Shown in pieces: positions 23,736 through 35,089 of a DNA stretch of 64,000 nt; within the stretch, counting starts at the first letter, position 1, and every line of letters starts with the position of its first letter. Made by a program: the position numbers and the translations under genes. The notes below the pieces were generated by a model, which ran no database searches, was not told the DNA's origin, and saw only the letters and a list, made by a program, of their open reading frames with translations. Where the stretch lies: positions 49,139,001 through 49,203,000 of the forward strand of contig NC_083699.1 in assembly GCF_033118175.1 (NCBI RefSeq), given 5' to 3'. Source of the DNA: Dama dama (taxonomy: Eukaryota > Chordata > Mammalia > Artiodactyla > Cervidae).

Positions 23736-24640
23736 TATCCTGGATGACTGTGTCTCTGGAGACCCCTGGGTTATGCTCCAAGGCAGTGCTTGTAATGGTG
23801 AAGGTGCCAGTTGCACAGGTGGGGGCAGGGGGAGATGCTGCGGTTCTAACAATCTCTCGGGTGGTGCTGATGCTGACACCACTGGCCCAAGACCAGGTAG
23901 GGACCCATCATCCGAGTCCCCAGAGGAGCATCCCTGGCCTCCTTTTTCTTTGCAGTTGCCCAGGACAGCCCAAGTTAAAGGTATATTCATTCCAGGCCAG
24001 CTCTTATTAAGTGGGACCTGTGTTAGACACTGCTTCCAGGCCTAGGGTGCCAGTGACAAGCAGAATATTGAAAGCAGGAACATGTGTCAAAAACAAGACT
24101 GGGACAATAGCATCCTTGATTTTGCTGAAGTTTTCCATGGGGTCTGAGCATGGTGGATATTGAGAAATCACAGTCTGTGCTTCTGGACAGCTCTTCCTCC
24201 AAGTCCCACAACCCAGCCCATGATACCTGAATAAAACCTTGTAAGGTCTAGATGTCAGCAAAAGGAGCTGGGGTTCTGCCTGAACTCCTGAGAGCGTGGG
24301 ACTTTCTGCCCAGTTCCTCCAGGGAGGGGTTGTGCATGGGCAGATGGCTCACTGCGGTGGAGTGGGGCAGGGGGTGGGGGGTGCTCGCCTTGCAGTGGCT
24401 GAGAGCTGAGGCTTTCACTCATCTGCTTCCATCTGAGGAGGCAGCTTGCTTTGGTGGGAGAATTGGAGTCTGCATCTAGGACTAGTCTGCACCTGTGGCT
24501 TTGCTCCTCCTTCTCTGCTCTGCCTTGGCTGGGAAGCTCCCTTCACCCTCTCTTCCTCATCTGCAAAGCAGAGACCAGGCCTGGCTGAAACAAGGATGCT
24601 GCAGGTGGTCCCTGCAGGGGGCGCTGTGGAAAGAAATGGC
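23736..24640. other. Unassigned intronic sequence
   Basis: No coding exon recognised. ORFs here overlap on both strands with low-complexity composition. Confidence 0.5.
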
Positions 24641-24641
24641 T

Positions 24642-25100
24642 TTTTTTTTTTTTTTTTTTAATTGTGGCAAAATATATATGATAAAATTTGCCATTTTAAC
24701 CATTTTAAAGTGTGCAGTTCAGTGGCATTTACTCCATTAACCGTGATGTACAACCATCACAACTGTCTGCTTCTGAAACATTTTTTATCACCCGCAAACA
24801 AAAACTGTGTCTATGGAAAAGTAACTCTCCATTCCCCTGCCAATCCCTGATAACCTCTGTTCTATTTTCTGTTTCTGTGAATATGGCTATTCCAGATGTT
24901 TCATATGAATGGGTCATACAGTGTTTGTCTTTTTGTGTTTTTTTTTCCACTTAACGTGTTTTTGAGACTCATCCATGTTGTATCAAGTGTTGGTACTTCA
25001 TTTCTTTCGATGGCTGAGTAGTACTCTGTATGGATAGACCGTGTGCTGTTTCTCCACTCATCTGTTGATAGACACTTGGGTTGTTTCCACTGTTTATTTT
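24642..25100 (-). repeat. L1 LINE 3' end, antisense
   Basis: An inverted poly-A of about 19 T, then AATTGTGGCAAAATATATAT, GCCATTTTAACCATTTTAAA, TACAACCATCACAACTGTCT, GATGTTTCATATGAATGGGT and CTGTTGATAGACACTTGGGT. The CHR SINE at 25105 breaks it; L1-like text may resume at 25285. Confidence 0.85.
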
Positions 25101-25104
25101 TTAT

Positions 25105-25282
25105 TTTAGACAATATTTATTTATTTGACTTAGTTGTGGCACATGGGGTCTTTTGTCTTCCTTGGGGCATGTGGGATCTTTAGTCACAGCAGGTGGCATC
25201 TAGTTCCCTGACCCGGAGTTGAAGCTCGGCTCTCTGCATTGGGAGTGGAGTTTTAGCTACTGGACAACCAGGGAAGTCCCTC
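25105..25282 (-). repeat. CHR-type SINE, inserted in L1
   Basis: TTTATTTATTTGACTTAGTT, GGCATGTGGGATCTTTAGTC, TAGTTCCCTGACCCGGAGTT and GGACAACCAGGGAAGTCCC match the inverted CHR SINE. TGTTTATT occurs on both sides and may be its target-site duplication. Confidence 0.85.
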
Positions 25283-26290
25283 TATTGTTTATTAATAAAC
25301 TGTAATTTTTTTGCTTGCCCCCTGGTTCTAGACAATGAAATATATCATGAAATAAAACAGCATAGTTCCTGCCCTGAGCCAGCAGGCAGCCCGCAGTGAC
25401 AACAGAGATGAGTGTCTAGCAGGGCACATGTTGGAGGGGGCTTGGCCGCACTGGGGCCTTCTGGTCTTGCCTGACCAGCTGCTGACTGCTGACTGTGTGG
25501 CATGGGCCTTGGCATTCCCATTTGTACAATGGACTTGCAACAAAGACCCCTGTGGTGTTAGCATGCTATAGTCCTGTGATACTGAATCTGCTGCCGTGGG
25601 ATTCTAGGAGAATGTCCCCTGCATTTCTTTCTTGGGTAGGGACTGAGGTGAGAGAGAACCGCACATGGCTGCAGAGCTGGGGCATGTGGAGTCCGGATAT
25701 TTCCAGCATGGTGTTAGGCAGGAGGGTGACCCTGCTTGCATAACCACGTGGATGCTGACTGCACCCTGCAGAGGGGCCCCTTGTCCTCCCACCCCCTTCT
25801 CAGTGCCTGCCTGGAGACAGTGTTCAGGCAGCAGCAGGGCTGAGGACTGACTCCCAGGTCAGAACTCTGGACCCCCCAGAGGCCGGGGCTCTGCAGAGAC
25901 AGTCAACGTGGGGGACCCCACATGGGGTTAGATTATTTTGGGGGGGGTGGGGGAGTGTGTGGGGTTTAGGTAGGATGGGAATTAGGATGCCAGAGGCAGG
26001 GACAGCCAGAAGGAATAAGTGGTGGCTGGGAGGAACCCACAGCCTGGGTGGAGACTTCCTGTCAAAACAGCCACTTATCCTGGCTGGAGAGTGCATTCCT
26101 TTCCCCCAGGAGATAAGAAGGCCAGATTTTCCTTTCTCAGTGCTCCTTTGAGCTGAGAGCAGTGTTGGGTAAGCCAGTGGGGGCTTTGCAGGCTGGGGGC
26201 TGGGGGCTTTGCAGTCCCTTCCATCTGGCCCCAGCCTGACCAGCTGGGCTCCTGGCCCCCCTTCCAGACTCCCTGCAGCCTTGGGTGAGC
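25283..26290. other. Unassigned intronic sequence
   Basis: No exon recognised. A G-run (GGGGGGGTGGGGGAG) lies at about 25940-25955. Confidence 0.5.
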
Positions 26291-26294
26291 TCTG

Positions 26295-26440
26295 ACCCCG
26301 GCAGCCAAGGGTTGAATCTTGTCTCCTCTCTGTGCTTCGGCTTCCTTACCTGAAAATTGCACCAATCTCGTTGAGCGAAAATATGTAATGCACTTGGAAC
26401 AGTGCCTGGCACAAACCCTTGCTCAGCAATTTGTGGCTAT
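26295..26440 (+). repeat. MIR SINE fragment
   Basis: GGCTTCCTTACCTGAAAATT, then AATGCACTTGGAACAGTGCC and TGGCACAAACCCTTGCTCAG. Confidence 0.75.
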
Positions 26441-27651
26441 CCTGGTTGTTATCCAAAGACACCTCTTTGTTTCTTGGGTCCAAGTGAGTTGCGGATTCCT
26501 AAATGTCCTAGGGCATTTGACAGTCCCCTGCTCTGTAGGCTTTTCCAGGTAAAAATCTCTTCTCATCTCAACTTGACCCCAAGGCCATTATTAAAAAAAA
26601 GTCTGCTAAGCATTTAAAATAGAGCCAATGTCAGAGGGTGGAACAATTTCTTGGATATTAGAAATGCCCCCTTTCACAAGTGAGAGCTCCTTTTCTCAGG
26701 AGGAACTCCAGGACTGCTGTCCTAGATTGTAGGGGTTGGCAGGAGCTTTTCTTCTTACTGGAAACTAAGCCACTGCCTCCCAAGGGGGCTGCCCTGACAT
26801 CCCCCCAACCCAGGCCCTTCATGCCCTGGGTTGCCTGGCTCTGGGGGCTTTTCCGACTGTTCCCGCCAGTCAGTTGTCCTGAGGGTGGAGGCCTTCCCCC
26901 AGGGGCCTGGAGGCTCCAGGCTGCTCCTCCCCACGCCCTCTGGGCAGGCCCAGCTCCACTTCAGACTTCCCTTCTGGCCACTGCTAGAATGCCCAGCCTT
27001 CCTTCTGTGTATTTTCTCTCTGGGTGGGGGCCCTGGAGCTGGAAACCCTGTTCACATCCTCTCTCCACCCTCCCTTTGGAGGACCAAACTCACCAGGGCT
27101 GAAGCCAGAGAGGCAGTTGTGGTCTGGGGAAGGCTCCTAGCTCACGGAACAGAAGTCCTATGGAGAAGGAAATCCATGCTATGGGCAGGGGCTCTGAGGG
27201 GATCTCTTCCCAACCCATCATTATTACCCCTTCCAGTCAGTACCGCCTGATCTGGTTCAGCTTCAGAGTATTTCTAATGGTGCATCTGTCGTGGACTAGA
27301 ATTGTTATGACCCAGATCAATGGGAGAATCCAGCAAACGGGGAGTGTTCTGGGGACTCCAAGTGGGACTCCAAGCCAGGGTTCCTTTCTTACTTTCAACT
27401 CTCATGCCTTTTGAGTAGCTGGCTTCTAGCCAGTTCCCTCACTTGTAAAAACGGACCAATGAATTAGACCAGGAAGCTTTTAGTATCTACATTAATGGAG
27501 GGCGCACATGACTGTCATACCCTAAGACCTAGTGTCAGGACTTGTAATTCATAATTGCTTTGTTTCATTAGTGGATGAAAAATGTGGTAGTGACCTTGTC
27601 TCACAGTCTGGAGCACACTTGGTATCCACAGCCACAGAGATGGGGAAGGGC
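26441..27651. other. Unassigned intronic sequence
   Basis: Two overlapping ORFs of about 140 codons at 26680-27250 are proline, glycine and serine rich with no recognisable domain and are regarded as non-coding. Confidence 0.5.
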
Positions 27652-27661
27652 AACAGGGAGG
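27652..27661. repeat. Target-site duplication, left copy of BovB
   Basis: AACAGGGAGG, repeated exactly at 28191-28200. Confidence 0.9.
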
Positions 27662-28190
27662 TTACCCTTTGCTACTTGGAAGAAAAGCTATGACAAACAT
27701 AGACAGAAAATTAAAAAGCAGAGACATTACTTTGCTGACAAAGGTCCGTCTAATCAAAGCCATGGTTTTTCCAGTGGTCATGTATGGATGTGAGAGTTGT
27801 ACTATAATGAAGGCTGAGTGCTGAAGAATTGATGCTTTTGAACTGTGATGTTGGAGAAGACAGTTCAGAGTTCCTTGGACTGCAAGGAGATCAAACCAGT
27901 CAATCCTAAAGGAAATTAATCCTGAATATTCATTGGAAGAACTGATTCTGAAGCTCCTATACTTTGGCCACCTGATGCGAAGAACTGACTCATTTGAAAA
28001 GACCCCGATGCTGGGAAAGATTGAAGGCAGGAGGAGAAGTGGACAACAGAGGACTAGATGGTTGGATGGCATCACTGACAATGGACATGAGTTTGAGCAA
28101 GCTCTGGGATATGGTGAAGGACAGGGAAGCCTGGCGTGCTGCAGTCCGTGGGGTCGCAAAGACTCAGACACGACTGAGTGACTGAACAAG
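27662..28190 (+). mobile_element. BovB 3'-end fragment, sense
   Basis: 529 bp of the BovB 3' region, starting at TACTTGGAAGAAAAGCTATG and passing GGTTTTTCCAGTGGTCATGT, then GCAGGAGGAGAAGTGGACAA, to the CACGACTGAGTGACTGAAC terminus. A 10-bp perfect target-site duplication brackets it. The C-terminal reading frame is frameshifted near 27840. Confidence 0.95.
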
Positions 28191-28200
28191 AACAGGGAGG
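28191..28200. repeat. Target-site duplication, right copy of BovB
   Basis: AACAGGGAGG, identical to 27652-27661. Confidence 0.9.
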
Positions 28201-30494
28201 CCGAGGGCAGCGCAGACAGCTCTGGAAGCTAGTTTGGGATTTTATATCAGCCACTGGAAATCAGTGGTGCACTTGGATGATGTGCCCTGAGTCTTGAGAA
28301 TGGACTTCTGACTGGCGGCTTTCAGAATTAGAAGGGTTCTGAAAAAGAATTTAGTTTACCTGTTACTGAGAGCGTGATCTACATCACCTGGGCTCATTTA
28401 GACTGCAGACTCTCATCCCTGGTGGACATCCCCACCTGGACATCCCAGGTGCCCATCCCAGGTGGACAGTTATCATTTGCATTTCGAAGAAGGGATCACC
28501 TACAGTCCCACAGTGAGTCTGTGGCAGAACCTGAGCGTGAGCCCAGGTGTCCTGTTTCTTGGTCCTGTCATGGTTCTTCCCTTCCTCCCAGAGACCCCCA
28601 GGGCCTCATGCTCCACCCCAGGAGGGAGAGAATAGCCTGGACTTCTCCCAGATCTACCCTTCTTGAGCTCAGTCTGGGCACATTTTGCCCTCTCGTGACT
28701 GAGGCTGCCTCACCCATTGCAGCTCCCAGACCTGACACCAAAGCCCTGAGGCAGAATGAGCAGCCCAGGCCCCTGGGGGCTTGCTGGGCCGGACTGCCCG
28801 TCTTTGTCCACTTTGGACCTTCTGGGGTTGGGCCATATCTGAGTATGTGCAGGGGCTGCGTGGCAGGAGCTCTGTGAGAGCCTCAGTGATAGGATGCGGC
28901 CTGGACATGCCTTTTTTCTCTTTGGCACTGACCTGTCTTTGTCAAGCCATTTCAGGCTTTCTGTCCCTCCCCCAAAATGCAGGTCTCGGTCCCCCTGTGA
29001 CAGAGTCCCAGAGCCATCAAGGCAATGCCGGGCAATGGGCAGACCATCCCGGGTTCCAGGCGGGCTCTGCTGCGGAGGAGGCTCTTGGGAGGGGCGAGTG
29101 TCCAGGGTGAGGCAGGGCCTTGGTCAAGGCGCCCATTCACCTCTCTTTACTGCTCACCCTACTGTACTTCCGGCTCCTCTGGGATCCTCTGAGGCCCAGT
29201 GGCCTTCTGGCACCCTTCCCCGCCCCCAGGCCTTGTTTTGGTGTGAGTGTCCCTTCCCAGAAGCTCGGCCTCTCCTTTCCTTTTCCTTGCAGAGTTGCTC
29301 TTCCTGTGATGTCCCAGGATCCGGGCAGCGTGCCCCTCCCGCCTTCCTCTCCCGGGCCCTTCCTCTGCTCTTTCTATTCCTGTTGGACCGGCCTCTCCCA
29401 TTGTCGTTCCCAGGAAAGGGCTGTCTTGCTGGTCAAGGGGTGGGGGGCCTGAGCCAAGAAGAAAACCGGGTGGGAAGCCCCCCGCCCCGCCCGGGCTCAT
29501 CAGAGGGATGGCAGGGCCCGCGGTGCCAGTGTCGTTTTTAGAAATCTCACTTTCGAAGTTAGTCAGCAGTTGCCATCTGACACCCACGGTGGGGGCGGGG
29601 GATGATTTCCCGCTGCCTCCTCTGATTTCAGCGGACCCCAGGGGTGGTGAGGGTGGGGGAGCAGAGGTGAGTTTCCCAGAAGCCAGCTTCCCAGAGGGCG
29701 CAGCCCAGCTTGAGGGAGCTGCCCTTTGTAGCAGAGTGTGACTCAGGCTGGCTCCTTTGGCCCAGACGAGGTAGGCAGGGTCTGGTGATAGTCCTTGGGA
29801 GCAGATCCTTGACCCTGCAGAACCACAGTCCCCCTGGGGGCTTCCTAAGGTGATAGGAAGCTGTGATACCTGAGTGCCAAGGGGGAAGGCCAGCCCTCAA
29901 CTATCTTCCCTCCTGTTCTTGCCTGGTTTTTGTCATGTTTTCTCTTTCCTCACTCTGTTCTATCTTTGTTCTTCCTAAAAGCTCATAACTCATGTGGGGC
30001 CAAAGAATTTTTTTCTGTGGATACAGATGCAGATGTTCAGGTCAAACCCAGATATAGTCACACGCAGCAGCTGCAGGCACTGGGCATTCTGGGCCTTGCA
30101 GAGCTGGAAGACACCAGCTGAGAGCACCAGAGCCCCTCCTGTTACCAGCAGAGTCTCTGAAGGGCCCACAGAGGCGAAGACACTCACCTTAGAAACCTCT
30201 GGGGAAACAACTCAGGATAAATTGCAGGGAGTTGCTATGGTAGGTGGAAAACGTTGACTTCAGACAGACCCGGGGTGGAGGCTGGGATTTGCCTCTTCCC
30301 AGCTGTGCACACACCCCTCAGTGCGTGTGGCATTCCACAGGGAGACCTCCATGGGCCCCACAGAGGTGGAGAAGGGGAGATGCCATGACCTCGGGGGGTG
30401 TTTCTCTCAGAGTTGAAGGAAACCTCGGCTGTATGCATCCCTCTGTGTGGGAGGGTGGTGTTGGGGACCTGGGGACCTGAAGACCAGCCTCCTG
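28201..30494. other. Unassigned GC-richer intronic sequence
   Basis: Short tandem words (CATCCCAGGTG, 28425-28467) and an antisense MIR-like stretch (28480-28540) occur. A CpG-dense patch with GC boxes is at 29455-29645 (see findings). A 215-codon ORF at 28894-29541 is regarded as chance. Confidence 0.5.
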
Positions 30495-30680
30495 GAGGAT
30501 AGACCAGGGCTGTCATACAGGCAGGTCTGCTGTGTGACCTTGGACAAGACTCTTCACCTTCATGAGTCTGGTTTGCTCACCTCTGATCTTGCAGGGTAGT
30601 TGTAAGGATCAAGGATGATGTTGTAAAGGACTTGGTGCCCAGTGACTGGCACAGAGGAGGTGTTAATAAATGATGACTTG
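30495..30680 (+). repeat. MIR SINE
   Basis: GTCTGCTGTGTGACCTTGGA, CAAGACTCTTCACCTTCATG, GTAGTTGTAAGGATCAAGGA and GTGACTGGCACAGAGGAGGT. Confidence 0.85.
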
Positions 30681-33419
30681 TCACTATGTTCAGAAGGGAG
30701 TGTCCCAGGATGTCCCTGGGGGACCTGCCCTGTCCCTATACATGCAGACGCCTTGCCTGGCAGAGATGACAGCAGGAAATGTTGGCCTCTATTCACCCCA
30801 AGGCACAGCATGGTGGGACTTGGGACATCGTAGGTAACTGTGGGGCCTGCCAGAAGTCTCAGGTACAGAGGCAGCCCCTAGCATAAAGGTGCCAAACCTT
30901 GGAGAGGCTCCAGGGAACCCCCCAATGGAATGCAAAATGTGCTTTCATCAGATTCTCAAATGGAGCCATGACTAGAAGAATTAGCAAATCAGGCAGCAAG
31001 ACCCACTGTGAGAGGCCATGGCAGGTGGTGTCTACTCAACCCTGCAACACTGGATGTGGCCAGCGGACGTCAGGCCATGCCTTAAGTATAAATTTTTCTG
31101 AGACATCAGTGCCTGTCCTGGACACCTGCTCCACATAAGCTCAAGGTCCAGCTGGACCACAGGTTAGGGTTGTGGGAAAGAGATTGGGGCCCTGGAAGTC
31201 AGGATGCAGGCCAGTGGGCCAGGTCTTCTGTGGGGCTAGCTCAGGACTGGGGAGCATGACGTGGGGGGCTGTCAAGTGGGTGGAAGTCATAAGGTAAGGG
31301 CAGAAGCAGTGAGACAGGTCCACCATGCGAGCCTAGGGCTCCTTCTCACCCACTAGAATGTGGCATGTGTGAATGGTGGCCGTAAGGTCCTTCCCTGCTG
31401 GACTGGGCTGTGTCAGAAATGATCTCTCTAGGCCTTGAATTCCAGCTTGAGGAAAATCACTGCAGGATCTTACCTCAGAGACCTGAGGGCTGTAGGTGTT
31501 CTCTCCCTATCTTTTGCTCAATTTCTTTTTTTTTTTTTTTTCTTTCTGTTTCTTTTTTGCCCCTTATTTTGCTTGTCCTATCTTACTTATGTTTTTCTCA
31601 TAAGCTACTTAAATCATTCTGAAAAACAGGGCAAGTATCATTTTGAAAAACAGGGAGAGTATAAATGGAAAGGAAAAAAGAGAAACGAATTTGTTTATAG
31701 AAAAGCTATCTGGAGAAAGTAGGCTTTCAGTTGTGGGATGTTTTGTTTTTTACAAAAGGCATTAATTTTTGATGATAAGTTGATTATGCTCACGACGGAC
31801 AACATGGAAAGTTTTTAAACACTAAAAAAAGATTGCCCATGATTGCATTATACAGACAACAACAATTAGTTTTTGGTATATTTGCTTTTCTTACATATAT
31901 ACATTAAAACTTTTTTTTTTATTTGTCCTATAAATGGTATCCAGTTTCTTACTTAATATATATCATATGTAACATGGATAGTTTTCTTTGGCACTAGTAA
32001 GTCTTTATAAGGATTTAAAATACCTCAACCTTTCAGTTAGACATTTAGACACTCCCCACTTACATGATTATAAATAACTCATTGACAAGAATCTCTGTTC
32101 ATAAAGTTCTTGTCGAAGTTAAGATTTCCTTGAGAACAATTTTGGACTGGACTTGAGGGGAGAGGGCTGGGGTCAGCAGCAGCTGTCAGTGTGAGTGTGT
32201 GCTTGTGAGCGTGTAAGAGCTGTATTTGTGATCATCCTGCAGAGAAGGACCCCGCCCCCACCCCTGCCTCCTCGAATAAATCAAGTGACTCATCCCCTCA
32301 ATCTGTGGATCTCGTTGGTGGGATGATGGAGAAAGAGAAGAGGCTTCCCAGTGACTCATCTATGGCGCCTGAAATCGCTCTGACCCTTCAGGCTGACCGG
32401 GGCCAGGCCCTTCAGGCCTGGTGACCAAATACCCGCCCATGTCAGGGTGGCCTTGGGGACAGCCGAGATCAGTGGAGCCTGATGAAGTGTTTATGACCCT
32501 CACGGCTGGCCCCAGCGCACGGCCCCGTGCTCAAATGTGCTCAGACCTGTGTATCATCCAGTTTGGCTGAGCTTCCTTCCAAGGCAGGCTGGGCTGGTTT
32601 TCTCCTCAGAAAGTCTAGTCAGCGGGGTCAGCCAGCGGATAAACTAAAGTTAACTTAGCTATTATTGCTTTTCTGTTAATGAGGGGAGGACCAGCTGTGA
32701 AGATGCCAAACCATTCGGAAATGCTGCACAATCCTTGGGATCTAAGGTTCAGGAGAAAGAGAGCAATTGACAATGATTTTAAGTCCTGACTGGACTCCCC
32801 AGGGTTCCTTGTGCTTCACTGAGCTTTCATTTTACTATTTTTTTGAAAAATATTTTTCCTATGAAGATATGAATCTTGGAAGCCATGAGAAGTGCCCGTG
32901 ATCTTGGACTCATCAGCGAGCCGGCACTGTTTACTGGATGGAAGCTCAGGATGAAGTTAAGCCCCGAGGGTGGTGGAGGACACGCTGGCAGGGGATTGTC
33001 ACCGCAGCCCCGGGGGTCAGCTATGGAGAGACTAATGGCTAAGTCCTCGTCTTGCATGTCAGAGGGGATAGAGGGAAAAAGATCAAGACCGAGTTGTGGA
33101 CTAGAGTGAGCAGGAACAACCAACTCATTCTCCAAAAACAGACACTGGATATCCTGTGTGTTCCTGAGCCCAAGGACACCGGACTTGTATCTTAAAATTC
33201 AACAGTCCACTAACACATCCACAGATACTGTTCAAGGTGACCCCCTTTGACAAAAAAGCAGTATCTGTAGGAGTGAAACCTCTTAACTGCATTTAAGGCA
33301 TTGTAAAAAATGTTTAAAATGCTTTGAAGAAATCAGATCTGAGATGTTCCTGCTATAAAATAGTCTGTGAACCATGAGGCTGAAAGCACGGAAGCAAAAG
33401 ATCCAAGAGCAAGGTTCTT
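30681..33419. other. Unassigned intronic sequence
   Basis: A T-rich run occurs at 31525-31541. Degraded L1-like text is possible at 31775-32110. A repeat-free segment with two AP-1 motifs lies at 32270-32660 (see findings). Confidence 0.5.
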
Positions 33420-33885
33420 TCAGTGTGACCCATATTTGCACCCTGCCTGCTGTGTGGCAGGCACAGTGGTTGGCCCTGGGGGACAGAGGTGTTTAAGATC
33501 AGATCTCTAGCCCCAAGGAGTCTGGTCATGGAGGGCACTTAGGAGGAGGATTCTGATCAAGGAGTTCATGTAAGGCCCAAAGAGAACAGCGTTTGAGTTG
33601 GGCTTGAAGAGTGAGCACCATATTGATGTTCAGAGATGTGGGGAAGGGTCTGGAAGCAGGGGACACAGGAATGGGTATTAGTGGGCTTCTTGGGCAGAGT
33701 TGTCTGTATGACTGCTGGGAAGAGGAAAAGGCAAAGCACGAATAGGAAACGGTGCGCCATTGCCAGGTTGTGGGGAGCTTCCACACTCATCTTAAGGAGT
33801 TTGGACTTTATTCTGTAGCTAATAGGAATCTATTGGAAGGTTTTTGAGCAGGGAGTTAATGTAATTTTTGAAATCAAAAGCAAAC
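33420..33885 (-). repeat. L2 LINE fragment, antisense
   Basis: GTGGCAGGCACAGTGGTTGG, CCCAAGGAGTCTGGTCATGG, GAGTTGGGCTTGAAGAGTGA, then TTAAGGAGTTTGGACTTTAT and TTGGAAGGTTTTTGAGCAGG, the antisense order of the L2 3' half. Confidence 0.75.
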
Positions 33886-34211
33886 ACATCAGTGCATGCT
33901 CATCGAAAGATTTCAGCTGTACTGAAGTCTATAAGCAAAAAAAAAAAAAAAAGTTCCCGTTCCTAGAGGTGACTATTCTCTTCTTCATGTCATTTTATTT
34001 ACCTACATCCATAGATATAGATACACAAAAGTCAAGCCCTAGACGTGGGAAGGAAGATGTTACTAGTATCTTCTGTGTTCTCTCCCTGCCCCCCACATCA
34101 TACCTACCTTTTACTATTTAAAGTTACTATTTAAAACTGGGACTGTAATCTAGGGAACTTGTGCTATGTCTTGTCACTCGGCTCATTTTGCTTTCTTCTG
34201 TATTATTTCAG
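33886..34211. other. Intron end with A17 run and exon acceptor
   Basis: An uninterrupted A run at about 33937-33953 is followed by AT-rich sequence (possibly L1 remnant) and then the pyrimidine tract feeding the exon at 34212. Confidence 0.5.
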
Positions 34212-34325
34212 ATCATGGTTTTATTGGATATTCACCAGAACTGCTACAGAACAACACTCTGCCAGATTACAGTCCTGGAGAGTCCTTTTTCACCGTCTTC
34301 GGGGTGTTCTTCCCTGCAGCTACAG
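34212..34325 (+). CDS. SLC12A8: SLC12A8 internal coding exon (first in window)
   Basis: This exon encodes part of solute carrier family 12 member 8, a multi-pass membrane protein of the cation-chloride cotransporter family; one group has proposed it as a nicotinamide mononucleotide transporter, which is disputed. The translation reads (D)HGFIGYSPELLQNNTLPD, then SPGESFFTVFGVFFPAATG. The first part matches an extracellular loop with a possible N-glycosylation site (NNT). The second part begins the segment equivalent to transmembrane helix 6 of NKCC transporters. The acceptor is a pyrimidine-rich tract ending in TTTCAG at 34211; the donor is CAG|GTACTG at 34326. The exon is 114 bp, enters in phase 1 and leaves in phase 1, so skipping it would keep the frame. 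Identity rests on my memory of the mammalian SLC12A8 protein, and the match is near-complete over the exon. The preceding exon is not in the window. Confidence 0.95.
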
Positions 34326-35089
34326 GTACTGGCATTCTTTTTCATTATCATGTTAGGGATATAAGTAAATGCTTGGTTCCCAAAATGCAGTATCATAATG
34401 GACCTGCATGTGCTCTTAGGGTATATATCTGACTTTATAGATGGCCTTAGCTTTAACTACACATCTATTATTTTGACAGAGGCTTTACTTGTTCATAATT
34501 CCTGAAGGCTCCCAACATGATTTGATCCTCCTTACCCCTTATACTTACATATTGATACCTCTTGGCCAAGTTAGTAGAGGGTACATATTTTTCTTAGGGC
34601 TAAGCAGGCTGGATTCCTCAACAGGACAGCTGCCCTTTCCACCTTGTAGTGAGTGCAGACTGGTCTCTAATCTCCCCCTCCCCTACCCCAACCCATGTGT
34701 CTTCTCCCAGGGGGCAGAGAAATGCTCTTATCCTCTTACCACTTTGGCTGTGGGTGAAATCAGGATCCCATGGGCAAGGACTGTGTCTCCTCTCCCACTT
34801 TCCTGTTCTGTGGTGGCTGCAGAGGAGCCTTCCGCAGCTGAGGTCCTGGTAGAACTCTTGTTGCATGCTCGGGTCCCAGGCCCAGAAGGTAGTAAGCTAA
34901 CGTGTTGACCAAATGCTCCACAAGAAATAACCATTTACCAGGGACTGGGCTTATTTCCAGAACACAGACTCAGAAAAACGTTTCTCCATCCAGGCAGTGT
35001 TGATGCCCTGGAGCTGATTTTGTCTCCTTTCCCTCCTCCCTCTGCCTTCCTCCAGAGAGAAGGGAGGAAAAGCTACTAGATTGTTGAAA
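34326..35089. other. Unassigned intronic sequence
   Basis: No exon or repeat recognised between the exon donor and the L1 at 35090. Confidence 0.5.

Larger units (their letters stand above)
1..34211 (+). other. SLC12A8: SLC12A8 intron, 3' part (5' end outside window)
   Basis: I infer this is all one intron because the first exon enters in phase 1 and I could not find the upstream SLC12A8 exons by eye. It carries three BovB LINE segments longer than 500 bp (12516-15105, 19116-21084, 27662-28190), a shorter one at 21508, two L1 3' ends, an L1M tract, L2, MIR and MER5A pieces and an MLT1-like LTR, listed separately. A short exon hidden in non-repetitive DNA, an alternative promoter or a non-coding transcript cannot be excluded without transcript data. 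Confidence 0.75.

Noticed and set aside
26680..27250. Two overlapping ORFs of about 140 codons
   Set aside because: Same reasoning: two frames open at once in GC-rich DNA, with no recognisable protein family.
28894..29541. 215-codon ORF, the longest apart from BovB
   Set aside because: It lies in GC-rich intronic DNA where stops are rare, has proline/serine/glycine-rich composition, overlaps a 142-codon ORF on the other strand, and shows no domain or splice context.
34159..34432. Three overlapping ORFs covering the first exon
   Set aside because: Only one frame carries the SLC12A8 peptide; the others and the extensions past the splice sites are shadows.
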